Positions 1 through 9,865 of a stretch of DNA of 23,748 nt are shown piece by piece. Each line of letters opens with the position of its first letter. Position 1 is the first letter of the stretch. The translations under genes and the position numbers were made by a program. The notes below the pieces were generated by a model. That model was given only the letters and a program-made list of their open reading frames with translations. It was not told where the DNA came from and did no database searches. Origin of the DNA: JAEKLB01 sp050249235. Its GTDB lineage: Bacteria > Actinomycetota > Acidimicrobiia > Acidimicrobiales > CADCSY01. The stretch is from assembly GCA_050249235.1 (NCBI GenBank), contig JBFWQW010000038.1:1-23748 (forward strand). Direction: 5' to 3'.

Positions 1-1
1 A

Positions 2-220
2 GGGCTCCTGAGCGGCGACCGGGGAGAGTCGACCGACGCCGTCTCGGGCGTCGTGGGCGTCGTCCTGGCCGGCTTCGGCGTCGCGTCGCTCCTGGGCTTC
101 GGCGTGTTCGCGGCCCGCCAGGCCCAGGAGCGGAACCGACGGATGGAGGCCATCCGCCGGGAGGACGAGGCCGAGGCCGAGGCCGCCAGCAGGGCGGCGG
201 CCGGGGAGGAGCAGCCGTGA
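2..220 (+). CDS. C-terminal fragment of a single-pass membrane protein (5' truncated)
   Basis: An open frame enters from the left edge and ends at TGA 218-220, giving the last 72 residues of a protein whose start lies outside the window. A hydrophobic stretch (VVGVVLAGFGVASLLGFGVFAA, at about fragment residues 17-39 with its flank) looks like one transmembrane helix. It is followed by a strongly charged Arg/Glu/Ala-rich tail that would be cytoplasmic or helical. Third positions are almost all G or C, as in the neighbouring genes. The stop overlaps the next start (GTGA at 217-220), so the two genes are probably translationally coupled. The family cannot be named from this piece. Confidence 0.6.
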   Translation, partial: GLLSGDRGESTDAVSGVVGVVLAGFGVASLLGFGVFAARQAQERNRRMEAIRREDEAEAEAASRAAAGEEQP

Positions 221-1011
221 CCGACCGCCCGCTCGAGACCGGTTGGCTCGCCGACACCCCGCCGGGGGACAACCTGCTGCGGGCCTTCACGCTGAACCAG
301 GCCGACGTGAACGAGGCGCTGGCCCGGGCCTGCGGCGGCCGGACCGAGCGGCTCGACGGCGCCGTGCTCACCGACGCGGCCAGCCCGGTGCCCTACTACA
401 ACCAGGCGCTCCTGCTGCGGCCGCTCACCGGGATCGACGACCCCCTGCTCGACACGATCGCGAGCTTCTACGCGGCGTCGACGACGGTCCGCACGATCCT
501 GTCGCCCTGGCCCACTCCCGACCTGTCGAGCCGGGGATGGGATCTCGTTGGGCACCCGGCCTTCGTCGCCCGGCCGGGCGGCCCCTCGCCGTCCGCACCC
601 CCGCCGGACGTCTCGGTCGACCTGGTCACCGACGAAGCCGGCCTCCTCGCCGCCGAGCGGGTCGCGGTCGAGGGCTACCCGATCGACGAGGCCGCCGGCG
701 CCGCGCCGGGAACCGTGCTCCCGGCCAGCCTCCTCGGCACCGACGTCCGCGTCCGGCTGGGAACCCTCGAGGGCGAGCCCGTCGCCGTCGGGATCGGTCA
801 CGTCGGCCACGGCCTGGTGAACCTGTGCCTCGGGGCCACGCTGCCGGCCGCCCGCCGCCGGGGCGTGTGGGAGTCGCTGGTGTGGGCCCGCCTCGGCGAC
901 GCATCCGAGCTGACGGGCGTGGCCTACACGAGCGACTTCTCGCGACCGGGCTTCGAGCGCATGGGCTTCCTGGTGGTGACCCGCTTCACGATGTGGGCCG
1001 CGGCCTCCTGA
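217..1011 (+). CDS. GNAT-like N-acetyltransferase family protein
   Basis: This 264-residue protein starts at GTG 217, which overlaps the previous stop by four bases. The C-terminal half looks like a GNAT acetyltransferase fold. The segment AARRRGVWESLVWAR near residues 209-223 resembles the acetyl-CoA-binding Q/RxxGxG/A loop and following helix, and SRPGFERMGF near residues 243-252 matches the common GNAT ending in which a bulky residue precedes xxxGF. The N-terminal half (about residues 1-110) is poorly conserved and may be a second, degenerate GNAT-like domain. No substrate can be proposed. Its only neighbour on the strand is a membrane protein. The gene converges on glgX with a 40-base gap. 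The family assignment is moderately sure and the function is unknown. Confidence 0.65.
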   Translation: MTDRPLETGWLADTPPGDNLLRAFTLNQADVNEALARACGGRTERLDGAVLTDAASPVPYYNQALLLRPLTGIDDPLLDTIASFYAASTTVRTILSPWPTPDLSSRGWDLVGHPAFVARPGGPSPSAPPPDVSVDLVTDEAGLLAAERVAVEGYPIDEAAGAAPGTVLPASLLGTDVRVRLGTLEGEPVAVGIGHVGHGLVNLCLGATLPAARRRGVWESLVWARLGDASELTGVAYTSDFSRPGFERMGFLVVTRFTMWAAAS

Positions 1012-1024
1012 GGGCCGGAGGCCC
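1012..1024. terminator. Short GC hairpin between convergent genes
   Basis: GGGCC-GGA-GGCCC forms a 5-bp stem with a 3-base loop directly after the GNAT stop, in the 40-base gap before the glgX stop. It has no T-tract, so it is at best a weak or bidirectional termination element. Confidence 0.25.
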
Positions 1025-1051
1025 AGGGCCCGGGCCGGGGTCGGGTCGGGT

Positions 1052-3190
<2,139 letters not shown>

Positions 3191-3193
3191 CGG

Positions 3194-3262
3194 CTACCCC
3201 GCCTCCGGTCGGGACGAACCCGTCCGTGGGTCGGTGTCGTCGTTCGGTCCCGGGTCCGGCAT
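3194..3262 (-). CDS. Candidate 22-residue leader ORF in frame with glgX
   Basis: An ATG at 3262 sits exactly six bases after a TACCCT -10 box (3274-3269), the leaderless arrangement seen at other genes here. The frame runs 22 codons, is rich in Asp and Pro (it begins MPDPGPNDDTD), and ends at TAG 3196-3194. After the TAG comes one codon (CCG) and then the glgX GTG in the same frame. The GGAGG used by glgX lies inside the last codons of the mini-ORF. It could be a regulatory leader peptide that couples translation to glgX. It could also be a former N-terminal extension of GlgX cut off by an amber codon, or chance. Third-position G/C is somewhat lower than in neighbouring genes. Confidence 0.4.
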   Translation of the reverse strand: MPDPGPNDDTDPRTGSSRPEAG

Positions 3263-3268
3263 GCCGAC

Positions 3269-3274
3269 AGGGTA
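3269..3274 (-). promoter_or_regulatory. -10 box TACCCT upstream of the glgX leader ORF
   Basis: TACCCT on the minus strand is followed by six bases and then ATG 3262. A T/A-containing hexamer in such GC-rich DNA is uncommon, and the spacing puts the predicted transcript start on the A of ATG. No convincing -35 is visible. Confidence 0.5.
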
Positions 3275-3318
3275 GGGAACGCCGGCCGGGGGCCGGACGG
3301 GACGGGAGCCCGGAGGGG

Positions 3319-4296
3319 TCAGCCGGCCAGGAAGTCGGCCAGGACGGCGGCCAGCTCGACCGGCTTGTCGCCCTGGACCCGGTGCCCGGCGTCGTCCACC
3401 GTGACGACCCGGGCCCCGGGCCGGCGGCGCAGGAGCTCGGCGGTGTCGGCCTCGTCGACCACCCCCGACCGCGAGCCGAGGACGAGGAGGATCGGGGCGG
3501 CGATGGCCGACACGTCGTCCCAGAGCTCGGGATAGAGGAAGGCGTCGGGATCGCGGTTGGCGGTGCCGGGGAGCTCCAGCGGCGAACCCGGCTCGACCCG
3601 CGACCCGTCGGCGCCCAGGGCGTAGCCCTCGTCGTCGCGGCGGTGCCGGTCGTGTCGCCACACCCAGCGCCCGTTCGGGAGCTGGCGGGTGTTGTGGATC
3701 ACCCCCCGGCGCAGCGACCTCGGCACCCGGGCCGGGTCGGCACCCACCGTGCGCTCGACGATCTCGTCGAGCGTGGCCCAGCTCTCCGGTGCCGGCCCGG
3801 CGGCCGGGCCCATGGTGGACGCCTTGGCGAGCGTGACGCCCGGGGTGACGTCGACCACCGCCACCCGCTCGACGAGGTCGGGGTGCCGGGCCGCCAGGAC
3901 GATCGACACCAGGCCGCCGAGCGACATCCCCGTCACCAGCCGGGCGTTCGGCGCCAGCGACCGCACCACGCCGGCGACGTCGTCGGCCAGGGCCACCGGG
4001 TCGTAGATCGCCGCCTCGGCAGCGGGGTCGCGGGGGGAGTGGCCGTGGCCGGGCAGGTCGACGGCCAGGGCGTCGAGCCCCATCGCCAGCACGACGGTGT
4101 CCCAGGTGTGGGCGTTCTGGCCGCCGCCGTGGAAGAAGACGAGCTGGGGGTCGGCGCCCCAGACGATGGACGACACCACCCGGCCGTCGGCGAGCGACGT
4201 GTCCCGCCGCTCGACCCGGGGCGCCCCGCGCCACGGCAGGCCGGCGTCCTCGACGTTGTCGGCGAGCATCGAGAACTCGCCCTGCTCCTCCGTCAT
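3319..4296 (-). CDS. Alpha/beta hydrolase
   Basis: This 325-residue hydrolase has the canonical fold landmarks. An oxyanion-hole motif FFHGGGQNAHTW lies near 54-65 and LPGHGHS near 81-87. The nucleophile elbow GMSLGG holds Ser125, the probable acid Asp281 follows strand LLVLGSRSG, and the catalytic His305 is in DDAGHRVQGD. A cap region of about residues 150-260 lies between. The start ATG 4296 overlaps the stop of the upstream acyl-CoA ligase (ATGA), so both are made from one mRNA and are translationally coupled. Hydrolases paired with AMP-forming ligases often act as esterases or thioesterases on the same acyl substrates, but that role is inferred from context. Substrate is unknown. Fold assignment is very secure. 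Confidence 0.9.
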   Translation of the reverse strand: MTEEQGEFSMLADNVEDAGLPWRGAPRVERRDTSLADGRVVSSIVWGADPQLVFFHGGGQNAHTWDTVVLAMGLDALAVDLPGHGHSPRDPAAEAAIYDPVALADDVAGVVRSLAPNARLVTGMSLGGLVSIVLAARHPDLVERVAVVDVTPGVTLAKASTMGPAAGPAPESWATLDEIVERTVGADPARVPRSLRRGVIHNTRQLPNGRWVWRHDRHRRDDEGYALGADGSRVEPGSPLELPGTANRDPDAFLYPELWDDVSAIAAPILLVLGSRSGVVDEADTAELLRRRPGARVVTVDDAGHRVQGDKPVELAAVLADFLAG

Positions 4297-5780
4297 GCCG
4301 GTGCCTCCACCCGCTCGGACACCAGCCGGGAGCGGTTGACCTTGCCGGCCGACGTCCGGGGGACGGCCTCGACCACCTCGAACGCCTTCGGCACCTTGTA
4401 GGGCGCCAGCCGGGCCCGGCAGTGGGCCCGGAGCTCGTCGTCCGACGGGGCGGCGGCCCCGTCGGCCGGCTGGACGATGGCGTGGACGCGGTGGCCCCAC
4501 TCCGGGTCGGGCAGGCCGATCACGACGGCGTCGGCGAGGCCGGTGTGCTCGGAGAGGGCGGCCTCCACCTCGGCCGGGAAGATGTTGGCCCCGCCGCTCA
4601 CGATCATGTCCTGGCGCCGGTCGACGATGTAGAGGTAGCCGTCGGCGTCCAGGTAGCCCATGTCGCCGTAGCTCCGGAAGCCGTCGAGGATGGGCTCCGG
4701 CGTCTCCGTGCCGACGTAGCGGAAGGGCTGGGCGGGATCGGGCAGGCGCATGAACACCTCGCCGATGTCGCCCGTGGGCATTGGCGTGCGGTCGGCGTCG
4801 AGGATCTGCACCTCGCAGTTGATGGGCAGGCCGCAGGTCCCGGGCCGATCGAGCCACTCGACGCCGGTGCACATCGTCCCGCCCATCTGCTCGCTGCCGC
4901 CGTAGACGAACAGGAAGTTCGCCGGCGGCACCAGCTCGAGCCAGGTGCGGGCCACCCAGTCCGGCAGCGTGGCCCCGCCGTAGATCACCCGCTCGAGGCT
5001 CGAGAAGTCGCGGTCGCGGACGCCGTCGAGCCGGGCGATGCGCTGGAGCATGGTCGGCACCATCACGGTGTGCTGGACGCGGTGCCGCTCGATCAGGTCG
5101 ACGGCCTGGGCGGCGTCGAAGCGCTCGACGAGCACCACCCGGTTCTCGGCTAGGAGCATCGGATACGTGAACATGAAGCCGTTGTTGTGGTAGAGGGGCG
5201 ACACCACCAGGTACGTGACCCCGACGGCGCCACCGGTCACGGCGTTGGTCATCCCGGCCTCGTCCTCGACGAACAGGCCGGGGCTGGTGCCCACGATCAC
5301 CTTGGGCGTGCCGGTCGAGCCCGAGGTGGCGATCAGCCGGGTGGTGGGTGGCACCCCGTAGGTCGGAAGCGGTGAGCCGTCGAGCGCCACCGAGGCGCGG
5401 ATCTCGTCGGGCGTGAGCGAGGGGGCGGGGAGGTCGGTGGCCCGGCTTACCACCAGCTTCGGGTCGGCCACGGCCAGCAGGCGGTCGCGCTCCCAGGCGG
5501 GCAGGTCGGCCCGGAGCGGCAGCGCCGACGCACCCAGCTTCCACGCCCCGAACGTGGCGTACAGGTGCTCGAGCGAGTTGGGGAGCCCGACGGCGAGCAG
5601 GTCGCCCTCGGCGATCCCCCGCTCGGCGAGGAGGCGGGCCACCTGGTTGGCCCGCTCGTCGAGCCGGCGCCAGCTCACGACCTCCTCCGAGCCGTCGGCG
5701 GCGGCGAACACCACCGCGGTGGCGTCGCCGAGGCGCTCGGCCAGGTTCGTCAACCGCTTCCCGAACGGGATCCCCGCCAC
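4293..5780 (-). CDS. AMP-forming acyl-CoA synthetase (ANL superfamily)
   Basis: The enzyme (495 residues from GTG 5780) should adenylate a carboxylic acid and transfer it to CoA. All core motifs are present: A3 P-loop SGSTGTPK (about 153-160), A5 FVYGGSEQMGG (about 291-301), A7 YGDMGYLDADGYLYIVDRR (about 371-389), hinge/A8 GGANIFPAEVE and A10 PRTSAGK with catalytic Lys480. A longer reading from GTG 5798 is open. GTG 5780 is preferred because GGAGGGGGA lies seven bases ahead of it and the outer GTG has no ribosome-binding site. The final four bases overlap the hydrolase start. The substrate-pocket residues do not identify the acid; medium/long-chain, aromatic or steroid acids are all possible. 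Cytoplasmic. Confidence 0.92.
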   Translation of the reverse strand: MAGIPFGKRLTNLAERLGDATAVVFAAADGSEEVVSWRRLDERANQVARLLAERGIAEGDLLAVGLPNSLEHLYATFGAWKLGASALPLRADLPAWERDRLLAVADPKLVVSRATDLPAPSLTPDEIRASVALDGSPLPTYGVPPTTRLIATSGSTGTPKVIVGTSPGLFVEDEAGMTNAVTGGAVGVTYLVVSPLYHNNGFMFTYPMLLAENRVVLVERFDAAQAVDLIERHRVQHTVMVPTMLQRIARLDGVRDRDFSSLERVIYGGATLPDWVARTWLELVPPANFLFVYGGSEQMGGTMCTGVEWLDRPGTCGLPINCEVQILDADRTPMPTGDIGEVFMRLPDPAQPFRYVGTETPEPILDGFRSYGDMGYLDADGYLYIVDRRQDMIVSGGANIFPAEVEAALSEHTGLADAVVIGLPDPEWGHRVHAIVQPADGAAAPSDDELRAHCRARLAPYKVPKAFEVVEAVPRTSAGKVNRSRLVSERVEAPA

Positions 5781-5813
5781 CGCTCCCCCTCCGCTCACCG
5801 CGATGCCGGCGTC

Positions 5814-5819
5814 ACCCTA
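5814..5819 (-). promoter_or_regulatory. -10 box TAGGGT for the acyl-CoA ligase/hydrolase operon
   Basis: TAGGGT on the minus strand would start transcription near 5807, giving a leader of about 27 bases that contains the GGAGGGGGA site and leads to GTG 5780. This supports the shorter ligase start. The 5820-6030 interval towards the divergent dehydrogenase gene is extremely GC-rich and shows nothing else I can support. Confidence 0.4.
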
Positions 5820-6033
5820 GAGGTAGGCGGTGGCGGCGGCCGGCGGACACCGGCGTCCGGTCGGACGGGCGACGGGGGTGATGAGGCGGTGACCCGGGGG
5901 CGCTGACCCCGGGGGGCGGGGCCGGTCGCCCGGCCGGGCTGGGACGATCGTCGCGCCCCGGGATCCGGCGCCGCCGCGTCGAACCGGGGCCCCGGGGGGC
6001 CGGCGGCCCCGCCCGGCGGCCCGCGCCGGCGCG

Positions 6034-6039
6034 TAGGTT
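6034..6039 (+). promoter_or_regulatory. -10 box TAGGTT, leaderless promoter of the mycothiol dehydrogenase gene
   Basis: TAGGTT is followed by exactly six bases and ATG 6046. No Shine-Dalgarno sequence is present in the gap, so the mRNA probably begins at the start codon. Confidence 0.55.
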
Positions 6040-6045
6040 CCCGCC

Positions 6046-7134
6046 ATGCCGCACGAGGTGAGGGGCGTCGTCGCCCGGGCGAAGGGCCGGCCGGTCTCGA
6101 TGGAGACGATCGTGGTCCCCGATCCGGGTCCGGGCGAGGCGCTGGTGGCGGTGCAGGCCTGCGGGGTGTGCCACACCGACCTCCACTACCGGGAGGGCGG
6201 CATCAACGACGAGTTCCCGTTCCTGCTCGGCCACGAGGCCGCCGGCGTCGTCGAGGCCGTCGGTCCGGGCGTGGTCGGGCTCACGGCCGGCGACTTCGTG
6301 GTCCTCAACTGGCGGGCGGTGTGCGGCAACTGCCGAGCCTGCCTGCGGGGCCAGCCCTGGTACTGCTTCGCGACCCACAACGCCACCCAGCGGATGACCC
6401 TCGCCGACGGCACGCCGCTCGCCCCCGCCCTCGGGATCGGTGCCTTCGCCGAGAAGACCCTCGTGGCCGCCGGCCAGTGCACGAAGGTCGACCCGGCCAC
6501 GCCGGCCACCGTGGCCGGACTGCTCGGCTGCGGGGTGATGGCCGGCATCGGCGCCGCCCTCAACACGGCCGGGGTCACCCGGGGCCAATCCGTCGCCGTC
6601 TTCGGCTGCGGCGGGGTGGGCGACGCCGCCATCGCCGGCTCGCGGCTGGCCGGCGCGGCCACGATCGTCGCCGTCGACCTCGACGACCGGAAGCTGGCCT
6701 GGGCCCGCGACTTCGGCGCCACCCACACCTGCAACGCCTCGACCGTGGACCCCGTGGCCTACGTCCGGTCCGTCACGGGCGGCTTCGGCGCCGACGTCTG
6801 CATCGAGGCGGTCGGCAACCCGGCCGTGTACCGCCAGGCCTTCGACGCCCGCGACCTGGCCGGGACCGTGGTCCTGGTGGGCGTGCCCCGACCGGAGGAC
6901 GTGCTCGAGCTGCCCTTCCTCGACGTGTTCGGCCGGGGCGGCTCGCTGAAGTCGAGCTGGTACGGCGACTGCCTGCCGTCCCGCGACTTCCCGGTGCTCG
7001 TCGACCTCTACCACCAGGGCCGGCTGCCCCTCGACCGCTTCGTGTCCGAGGAGATCGGCCTCGACGCCGTCGAGCAGGCCTTCGCCCGCATGGAGGCCGG
7101 TGAGGTGCTCCGCTCGGTCGTCGTCCTGGGCTGA
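6046..7134 (+). CDS. S-(hydroxymethyl)mycothiol dehydrogenase
   Basis: This 362-residue zinc-dependent medium-chain dehydrogenase should oxidise the formaldehyde-mycothiol adduct with NAD+, a formaldehyde detoxification step in the cytoplasm. The sequence closely follows the mycobacterial MscR/MSMDH family as I know it: ACGVCHTDL, YREGGIND, LLGHEAAG, NWRAVCG, LGCGVMAGIGAA and SSWYGDCLP all recur. Catalytic zinc ligands are Cys42, His63 and Cys162. Structural zinc ligands are Cys93, Cys96, Cys99 and Cys107. The Rossmann motif is GCGGVG (187-192). The ATG is leaderless. Mycobacterial relatives often sit beside a metallo-beta-lactamase-fold hydrolase, which is absent here. The enzyme implies a mycothiol-producing, hence actinobacterial, host. 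Assignment is secure. Confidence 0.93.
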   Translation: MPHEVRGVVARAKGRPVSMETIVVPDPGPGEALVAVQACGVCHTDLHYREGGINDEFPFLLGHEAAGVVEAVGPGVVGLTAGDFVVLNWRAVCGNCRACLRGQPWYCFATHNATQRMTLADGTPLAPALGIGAFAEKTLVAAGQCTKVDPATPATVAGLLGCGVMAGIGAALNTAGVTRGQSVAVFGCGGVGDAAIAGSRLAGAATIVAVDLDDRKLAWARDFGATHTCNASTVDPVAYVRSVTGGFGADVCIEAVGNPAVYRQAFDARDLAGTVVLVGVPRPEDVLELPFLDVFGRGGSLKSSWYGDCLPSRDFPVLVDLYHQGRLPLDRFVSEEIGLDAVEQAFARMEAGEVLRSVVVLG

Positions 7135-7177
7135 GTCGGCCCTCCCCCGCCGGCGCCGGCCGTCGGTGGGTCGGGGT

Positions 7178-7259
7178 CGGCCGGCCAGGGTCAGGAGCAG
7201 GGCCGGGCACCGCCGGCCAGAAGCAGGCGGACGGCCGGGGACGGCCGGCCAGGGTCAGG
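7178..7259. repeat. 18-bp direct repeat pair between convergent genes
   Basis: CGGCCGGCCAGGGTCAGG occurs at 7178-7195 and again at 7242-7259, 64 bases apart, inside the 128-base gap between the dehydrogenase and thioesterase stops. The interval is GGCCGG-rich and can form several hairpins, so it may serve bidirectional termination. It could also be drift of GC-rich spacer. Confidence 0.5.
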
Positions 7260-7262
7260 TGG

Positions 7263-8072
7263 TCACCGGGCCGGCCGGGTGCGAAGGCGGACGAACGAGA
7301 CGACCCGGTCGGCGTCGGCGTCGTCGACGAGGGCGACCCGGGCCACGAAGCCGCCGTCGGCAGCCGGCCAGAGGTCGGGGGCGGCAGCCATCGTCCCGGA
7401 TGCCAGCCGGTCGAGGTAGCGGATGTCGAGGTCGTCGACGGCCTGGGTGCCGGCCGGGTGGCCGAGGTCGGCGAGCGCCCACTCCGTGGCCAGCTCGGCG
7501 AACATCGCCTGGGCCCCGCCCTGGATCGTCCCGGTGAACCCGTTGCCCACCAGCGGGTTGAACGGCAGGCGGGCCACGCCGTCGTCGCCCCGGGTGGCAC
7601 CGACGAGGTCGTCGAACGTCCCCGGAGGGAGAGCCCGGACCGTGCCGTCGAACCGGGTCCCGCCGTCCCAGCCCGGGCGGTCGGCGATCCGGCGGCTCAT
7701 GAACGTGACCGTCCCGACCGCGAAGGGCGAGTCGCAGCCGTCGGCGAACACCGGCACCTCGGCCACGTAGAGGGTGCGGCCCTGCCGCAGCGGCCTGCAC
7801 TCGAGGCGGATCGGGCCCGACGACGGACCCGGCCCCACCAGCTGCACCCGCAGGTCGACCGTGGGGTTGAGGGCACCGGTCGGGGGCGTACCCCCGACCA
7901 CGTCGACCAGGGTGGCCAGCACCCCCACCCGGAGGCGGTCGGTGCCCGGGGCCAGCATGGCCGGCACCACGACGGCCGTCCCCCGGGTGAACCCGTCCTC
8001 CACCGTGGTGGCGAGGCCCATCGCGCCCACCCAGTGGAGGGCCGGGAGGTCGTCGGACGCCGGCTCGCTCAT
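7263..8072 (-). CDS. Double-hotdog acyl-CoA thioesterase-like protein
   Basis: This 269-residue protein appears to hold two hotdog-type halves. The first (about 10-130) contains VGVLATLVDVVGG and NPTVDLRVQLVGP. The second (about 160-265) contains FNPLVGNGFTGTIQGGAQAMFAELA, matching the long central helix and Gly-Gly segment of PaaI-type thioesterases, and ends with a beta-rich VARVALVDDADADRVVSFVRLRTR. Such proteins hydrolyse acyl-CoA or related thioesters in the cytoplasm. The start ATG 8072 has a TAGGGT box nine bases upstream. The gene is divergent from a methyltransferase gene. Substrate unknown. The fold call rests on pattern memory, so confidence is moderate. Confidence 0.72.
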   Translation of the reverse strand: MSEPASDDLPALHWVGAMGLATTVEDGFTRGTAVVVPAMLAPGTDRLRVGVLATLVDVVGGTPPTGALNPTVDLRVQLVGPGPSSGPIRLECRPLRQGRTLYVAEVPVFADGCDSPFAVGTVTFMSRRIADRPGWDGGTRFDGTVRALPPGTFDDLVGATRGDDGVARLPFNPLVGNGFTGTIQGGAQAMFAELATEWALADLGHPAGTQAVDDLDIRYLDRLASGTMAAAPDLWPAADGGFVARVALVDDADADRVVSFVRLRTRPAR

Positions 8073-8081
8073 GGGCCGCAG

Positions 8082-8087
8082 ACCCTA
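8082..8087 (-). promoter_or_regulatory. -10 box TAGGGT for the thioesterase gene
   Basis: TAGGGT on the minus strand lies nine bases before ATG 8072, so the transcript would carry only a two- or three-base leader. Confidence 0.4.
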
Positions 8088-8222
8088 CGGGACACCCACT
8101 CCCGCCCGTTCCTCGTCGACGCGGGCGGGACAACCCCACCTGTGTCGAGAGAACGCGGTGGTGGCCCTCCGGGGCGGTTACCCGGGCCTGCGCAACGTGG
8201 TTCACGGGCCGCGAACCGTGGG

Positions 8223-8228
8223 TAGCGT
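8223..8228 (+). promoter_or_regulatory. -10 box TAGCGT, leaderless promoter of the methyltransferase gene
   Basis: TAGCGT is followed by seven bases and GTG 8236. Just upstream, an imperfectly placed inverted repeat GGTTC-N9-GAACC (8199-8217) overlaps the expected -35 region and may be an operator. Confidence 0.5.
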
Positions 8229-8235
8229 CGGCGCC

Positions 8236-9051
8236 GTGGCCGACTTCGAGGGCGTCGACCCCTCCCTGTACGAGGACCCCGCGACCGTGGCGGCGTACGG
8301 GCCCGGTGGTGGGCTCCAGCCGCCGGAGGCGGCCATCCTGCGCCGGATCGAGCCCGAGGTGCGGGGCGGGCGGGTGCTCGACATCGGGGTCGGCAGCGGC
8401 CGGACGGTGGGGCCGCTGCGGGACCTCGCCAGCGAGTACGTCGGCATCGACTACAGCGACGCCATGTTGGCCGTGGGCCGGCGGGTCCACCCCGGTGTCG
8501 ACCTCCGGCTCGGCGACGTCCGCGACCTCGCCGACTTCGAGAGCGGCTCGTTCCGCCTGGTCGTGTTCTCGTTCAACGGGATCGACTCGATCAGCCACGA
8601 GGACCGCTTCGTCGCCCTCCGGGAGATCCGCCGCGTCGTCGAGGACGGCGGCCTGTTCGTCTTCTCGACGCACAACGAGGCCTACCAGCCGTCGTTCCGC
8701 AAGCTGTGGTTCGACGGCCTCGACATCGGCCACGATCCGCTCCGCTCGCCCATCCGGCTCCTCCGGGCGGTTCCGAGGCTCGCCCGCCGGCTCCGGAACC
8801 ACCTCCGCCACCGGGGCCAGCAGACGAAGGCCGACGGCTACTCGATCGTGTGCGACGGCGGCTTCGATCACACCGCCCTCTGCTACACGATCGGGCGCGA
8901 CGCCCAGGTCGACCAGCTCACTGCCACCGGCTTCGCCACCGAGGCGGTGTACGACCTCGCCGGCGAGGAGGCCGCCCCCGGCTGCACCGATCAGTGGCTC
9001 ACCTACGTGGTGCGGGCCGTCGGGTCGGGCCCGGCCCCGATGGTGGGCTGA
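8236..9051 (+). CDS. Class I SAM-dependent methyltransferase
   Basis: This 271-residue protein carries motif I VLDIGVGSGRT (about 48-58), an acidic strand-2 end in YVGIDYSDAML (about 74-84), LRLGDVRDLADF, and the post-II strand FRLVVFSFNGIDSI. These mark a Rossmann-like class I methyltransferase. About residues 145-205, including a basic stretch RLARRLRNHLRHR, form an insertion that may shape substrate or membrane contact. The start is GTG 8236, chosen because a -10 box lies seven bases upstream and the protein then begins just before the conserved domain; an earlier in-frame start would add unrelated residues across the promoter. It stands alone on its strand. The acceptor is unknown. Confidence 0.87.
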   Translation: MADFEGVDPSLYEDPATVAAYGPGGGLQPPEAAILRRIEPEVRGGRVLDIGVGSGRTVGPLRDLASEYVGIDYSDAMLAVGRRVHPGVDLRLGDVRDLADFESGSFRLVVFSFNGIDSISHEDRFVALREIRRVVEDGGLFVFSTHNEAYQPSFRKLWFDGLDIGHDPLRSPIRLLRAVPRLARRLRNHLRHRGQQTKADGYSIVCDGGFDHTALCYTIGRDAQVDQLTATGFATEAVYDLAGEEAAPGCTDQWLTYVVRAVGSGPAPMVG

Positions 9052-9166
9052 GCGCCGACCCGTCGACCCAGCGGGGCCCGGGTGCCGGTCCCGGGCCAGC
9101 CGCGGGTGGCCCCGGGGGAGCGCCACGTCCTCCGGCGACCCAGGCGCGGGAGGCCCCTGACGGGCG

Positions 9167-9172
9167 TATCCT
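9167..9172 (+). promoter_or_regulatory. -10 box TATCCT, leaderless promoter of the DtxR-family gene
   Basis: TATCCT is followed by exactly six bases and ATG 9179, with no ribosome-binding site between. I saw no inverted repeat resembling an IdeR or MntR box in the 127-base upstream gap. Confidence 0.55.
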
Positions 9173-9178
9173 CCCGCC

Positions 9179-9838
9179 ATGGCCGGCGACTTCCATCCCG
9201 CGTTCGAGGAGTACTGCGAAGCGATCTTCGAGCTGCGGGAGGACGATCTCGAGGTCATCCAGGCCCGCGTCGCGGAGCGCCTGCTGGTGTCCCGCCCGGC
9301 GGTGTCCGAGATGATCCGCCGTCTCGCCACCGAGGGCCTGGTCCGGGTGGACGACGGCATCATCACCCTCAGCGAGAGCGGCCTCGCCCTGGCCGAGCGG
9401 GTCGTGCGCCGGCATCGCCTCGCCGAGCGCTTCCTCACCGACATCCTCGGGCTGTCCTGGGCCGATGCCCACATGGAGGCCGGACGCTGGGAGCACGTGC
9501 TCTCCGAGCCGGTCGAAGCGGCCATCAACCGGCTGCTCGAGAACCCCACCACCTGCCCGCACGGCAACCCGATCCCGGGCACCGCCTACTCCACGCCCGA
9601 CCTCATCGCCCTGTCGGAGATCCAGGTCGGCAACGACTTCACGATCACCCGGATCCCCGAGGAGCTCGAGTTCACGCCCGGCCTGCTCGAGTACCTCGAG
9701 ACGAACGACATCCTCCCGGGCCGCGAGGGCAGCCTCAGCGCCTCGTCACCCGACGGCACCGTCACGGTGAAGATCGGCGACCGCGTGGTCGGCATCGGCG
9801 CCTTCGCCGGCAGCCGGATCCTCGTCCGGGCGTCGTAG
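9179..9838 (+). CDS. DtxR/MntR-family metal-dependent transcriptional regulator
   Basis: This 219-residue repressor has the three-part DtxR layout. An N-terminal winged helix (about 8-65) contains VAERLLVSRPAVSEMIRRLATEGLV. A dimerisation/metal domain (about 66-140) contains HRLAERFL, DAHMEAGRWEH and CPHGNPIPG. A C-terminal SH3-like FeoA domain covers about 150-217. Ancillary-site ligands His79, Glu83 and His98 are kept. In the primary site Glu105 and His106 are kept, but the DtxR/IdeR Cys102 position is Gly102. The position of DtxR Met10 is Glu11, followed by Glu14, as in the MntR Asp8/Glu11 pair. The metal sensed (iron or manganese) therefore cannot be read directly. No transporter gene is adjacent. 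Family assignment is secure. Confidence 0.92.
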   Translation: MAGDFHPAFEEYCEAIFELREDDLEVIQARVAERLLVSRPAVSEMIRRLATEGLVRVDDGIITLSESGLALAERVVRRHRLAERFLTDILGLSWADAHMEAGRWEHVLSEPVEAAINRLLENPTTCPHGNPIPGTAYSTPDLIALSEIQVGNDFTITRIPEELEFTPGLLEYLETNDILPGREGSLSASSPDGTVTVKIGDRVVGIGAFAGSRILVRAS

Positions 9839-9865
9839 CCCGAGCCATCGCCGGCCGGCGGCCAA

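Noticed and set aside
5781..5798. Longer acyl-CoA ligase starting at GTG 5798
   Set aside because: No ribosome-binding site precedes it, whereas the GGAGGGGGA coded just inside it is ideally placed for GTG 5780.
5820..6033. CCCGGGG-rich inverted segments in the divergent spacer
   Set aside because: Many overlapping short self-complementary runs are expected at this GC content; none has a defined stem, riboswitch-like layout or T-tract.
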